DNA of 6,060 bases, taken from assembly GCA_019239815.1 (NCBI GenBank), contig JAFAZL010000637.1:1-6060 (forward strand). Direction: 5' to 3'. Shown piece after piece: positions 5,008 through 6,060 of the stretch; positions within the stretch are counted from its first letter, which is position 1, and each line of letters starts with the position of its first letter. Under the pieces are notes generated by a model that searched no databases, was not told the DNA's origin, and was given only the letters and a program-made list of their open reading frames with translations. The DNA is from Acidobacteriota bacterium. Its GTDB lineage: Bacteria > Acidobacteriota > Terriglobia > Acidoferrales > UBA7541. Made by a program: the position numbers and the translations under genes.

Positions 5008-5457
5008 ATGCAAAAAGTAATTCTCCAGGAAGACATCGACAAGCTCGGCCATCGCGGCGACGTCGTCACCGTGAAACCCGGCTACGCGCGCAATTTTCTG
5101 CTGCCGAAAAAGCTGGCCATCGAAGCCACCACCGGCAATATGAAGGCGCTCGAACGCATCCGCGGCGCGCTGGCGAAGAAAACCGCCACCGAGCTGGATG
5201 CGGCGCAGAAACAAGCCGCCGCGCTCAATGGCGTCGAGCTCAAGTTCACGCGCAAGACCGGCGAAAACGATCAGCTCTTCGGCTCCGTCACCAGCGGTGA
5301 CATCGCCGACGCCCTCGAAGCCCAGGGCTTCAAAATCGACAAGCGCCAGGTCCAGCTCCACGACCCGCTGAAAGCCCTCGGCGAATTTCCCGTCAAAATC
5401 AAAGTCTTCCGCGACGTGGTCGCCGAAGTAAAAGCCACCGTCGCCAAAGAAGAATAG
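5008..5457 (+). CDS. rplI: Large ribosomal subunit protein bL9
   Basis: bL9 binds 23S rRNA near the base of the L1 stalk and reaches outward from the 50S subunit through a long helix. The 149-residue length matches the family. The N-terminal RNA-binding domain carries the L9 signature GDVVTVKPGYARNFLLPKKL (17-36). Residues about 42-75 form the Ala/Lys/Glu-rich connecting helix. The C-terminal domain shows KTGENDQLFGSVTSGDIADA (83-102) and HDPLKALGEFPVKIKVFRDV (118-137). ATG at 5008 follows AAGGA (4996-5000) at 7 bases spacing. The gene ends the ribosomal run: a strong intrinsic terminator begins 30 bases after the stop codon, and no type A palindrome follows, unlike the five genes before it. 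Confidence 0.97.
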   Translation: MQKVILQEDIDKLGHRGDVVTVKPGYARNFLLPKKLAIEATTGNMKALERIRGALAKKTATELDAAQKQAAALNGVELKFTRKTGENDQLFGSVTSGDIADALEAQGFKIDKRQVQLHDPLKALGEFPVKIKVFRDVVAEVKATVAKEE

Positions 5458-5486
5458 TCTCCAACCAACATCTTCGTTGCTTCCTT

Positions 5487-5521
5487 ATGCCGCTGCTTTA
5501 AACACGCAGCGGCATTTTTTT
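5487..5521 (+). terminator. Rho-independent terminator after rplI
   Basis: ATGCCGCTGC (5487-5496) and GCAGCGGCAT (5506-5515) are perfect 10-bp arms around a 9-base loop, followed by an uninterrupted run of T at 5515-5521 and more T after one G. This is a classic intrinsic terminator and likely ends transcription of the rpsF-rpsR-rplI group, perhaps with upstream genes. Confidence 0.93.
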
Positions 5522-5553
5522 GTTTTCGCTCGCGCCGAAAGTCTTTCGTCAAG

Positions 5554-5581
5554 AAAATTATTTTAGCGACAAAATAATTTT
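5554..5581. repeat. Perfect AT-rich inverted repeat
   Basis: AAAATTATTTT (5554-5564) and AAAATAATTTT (5571-5581) are perfect 11-bp arms around AGCGAC. Being all A/T, it is a weak RNA hairpin. It may instead be a protein-binding dyad or AT-rich promoter-upstream element, or a secondary terminator since six T end it. The role is not known. Confidence 0.55.
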
Positions 5582-5625
5582 TTCCGCGATTTCATCAGCA
5601 ATGCACAGAACAATTTTTCATTCCA

Positions 5626-5654
5626 TTGACGCGATGTTATCTCGCGTGCACAAT
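5626..5654 (+). promoter_or_regulatory. Candidate sigma70-type promoter for dnaB
   Basis: TTGACG (5626-5631) matches the -35 consensus at 5 of 6 positions, and CACAAT (5649-5654) matches the -10 at 4 of 6, with the optimal 17-base spacer. The location, after a terminator and upstream of dnaB, fits a separate dnaB transcript starting near 5661. ACGCGA (5629-5634) and TCGCGT (5642-5647) form a dyad across the spacer that could be an operator. Confidence 0.4.
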
Positions 5655-5801
5655 CCACTCACCAGTCGGAAGCAGAACAGGGGCTCGGTCGAGGTCGCAC
5701 CGAAAATCTCCAGCATTTGAATTTTAATTTTGAGAGGTACTTGAACCGCGTTCGCCCGCGTGTTACCGTAGGCGAAGATAAAGCGAAGTCATTGCGTCCC
5801 C

Positions 5802-6060
5802 ATGGCTGCCGATTCCCATCTCGAACGTCCCCTCCCCAATAATCTCGATGCCGAGCGCTCCGTTCTTGGCGCGATCTTACTCGACAACAATGCGCTGAAC
5901 GCCGCCATTGAAAATCTGCGCGCCGAAGATTTTTTTCTCGACCAGCATCGCCGCGTTTTCGTAAAAATGATCGCGCTCGGCGAAGCGCAGCAGGCCATCG
6001 ATCTCATCACGCTCACCGAAGAATTGCACCGCTTCGGCGAACTGGAAGCGGCGGGTGGCG
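5802..6060 (+). CDS. dnaB: Replicative DNA helicase DnaB, N-terminal part (3' end outside window)
   Basis: DnaB is the hexameric ATP-dependent helicase that unwinds DNA ahead of the replisome and recruits primase through its N-terminal domain. The 86 complete codons visible match that domain: PNNLDAERSVLGAILLDNNA (12-31), then DFFLDQHRRVFVKMIALGEA (44-63), then IDLITLTEELHRFGELEAAG, the usual end of the first helical bundle. The RecA-like ATPase domain lies beyond the window. ATG at 5802 is the only in-frame start after a TAG at 5769-5771. It has only a weak Shine-Dalgarno (GAAG 5785-5788, 13 bases away). It is in the common position after rplI but separated by a terminator, so it is probably transcribed on its own. 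Confidence 0.92.
   Translation, partial: MAADSHLERPLPNNLDAERSVLGAILLDNNALNAAIENLRAEDFFLDQHRRVFVKMIALGEAQQAIDLITLTEELHRFGELEAAGG

Larger units (their letters stand above)
5522..5801. other. Intergenic regulatory region between rplI terminator and dnaB
   Basis: These 280 bases hold no supportable gene and are visibly more AT-rich than the rest. They contain a CGAAAG/CTTTCG palindrome (5536-5548), an 11-bp AT inverted repeat (5554-5581), a candidate promoter with an internal dyad (5626-5654), and a leader of about 140 bases to dnaB containing an AT run at 5716-5732. No type A or B palindrome is present. Confidence 0.6.

Noticed and set aside
5520..5720. 66-codon frame in the rplI-dnaB gap
   Set aside because: It begins in the terminator T tract, has no ribosome binding site, spans the inverted repeat and candidate promoter, and matches no family.
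5584..5801. Possible replication origin next to dnaB
   Set aside because: I found no DnaA boxes (TTATCCACA-like) and no dnaA or dnaN; AT-richness alone is not enough.

Overview
This GC-rich window looks like bacterial chromosomal core (housekeeping) DNA, with all genes on the + strand. The order ispE (5' end cut off) - prs - rplY/ctc - pth - rpsF - rpsR - rplI - dnaB (3' end cut off), the two-domain Ctc/TL5-type L25, and the many intergenic palindromes resemble what I recall of Acidobacteriota (Terriglobia-like). That assignment is inference from memory, not from a search.

Layout. 1-807 is the last 268 codons of ispE (isoprenoid precursor synthesis). 808-978 is a leader with an imperfect hairpin before prs (979-1923, PRPP synthase, GTG start). 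rplY (2031-2747) and pth (2844-3434) follow, a common pairing of L25/Ctc with peptidyl-tRNA hydrolase. Then come rpsF (3651-4067), rpsR (4255-4794) and rplI (5008-5457), the classic S6-S18-L9 cluster but without ssb between rpsF and rpsR. A textbook Rho-independent terminator at 5487-5521 closes this run. A 280-base AT-richer regulatory gap follows, with dyad symmetries and a plausible sigma70-type promoter, before the start of dnaB (5802 to window end).

The genes serve linked needs. Prs supplies PRPP for nucleotides. L25, S6, S18 and L9 are ribosomal, Pth recycles peptidyl-tRNA, and DnaB is the replicative helicase. S6, S18 and L25 carry unusual low-complexity tails; S18 has them at both ends and is about twice its usual size.

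The most distinctive content lies between the genes. A GTAG-headed palindrome (type A) occurs six times, always in the same orientation. One copy begins 11-17 bases after the stop codon of each of five consecutive genes (prs, rplY, pth, rpsF, rpsR). Two copies are joined to a second GTAG-headed palindrome (type B) in a composite of about 96 bp, found after pth and after rpsF. Two further palindromes (C and D) precede rplI. This is a REP/BIME-like mosaic. No transposase (RAYT), CRISPR array, defence system or other accessory gene is present, and I see no new protein system here.
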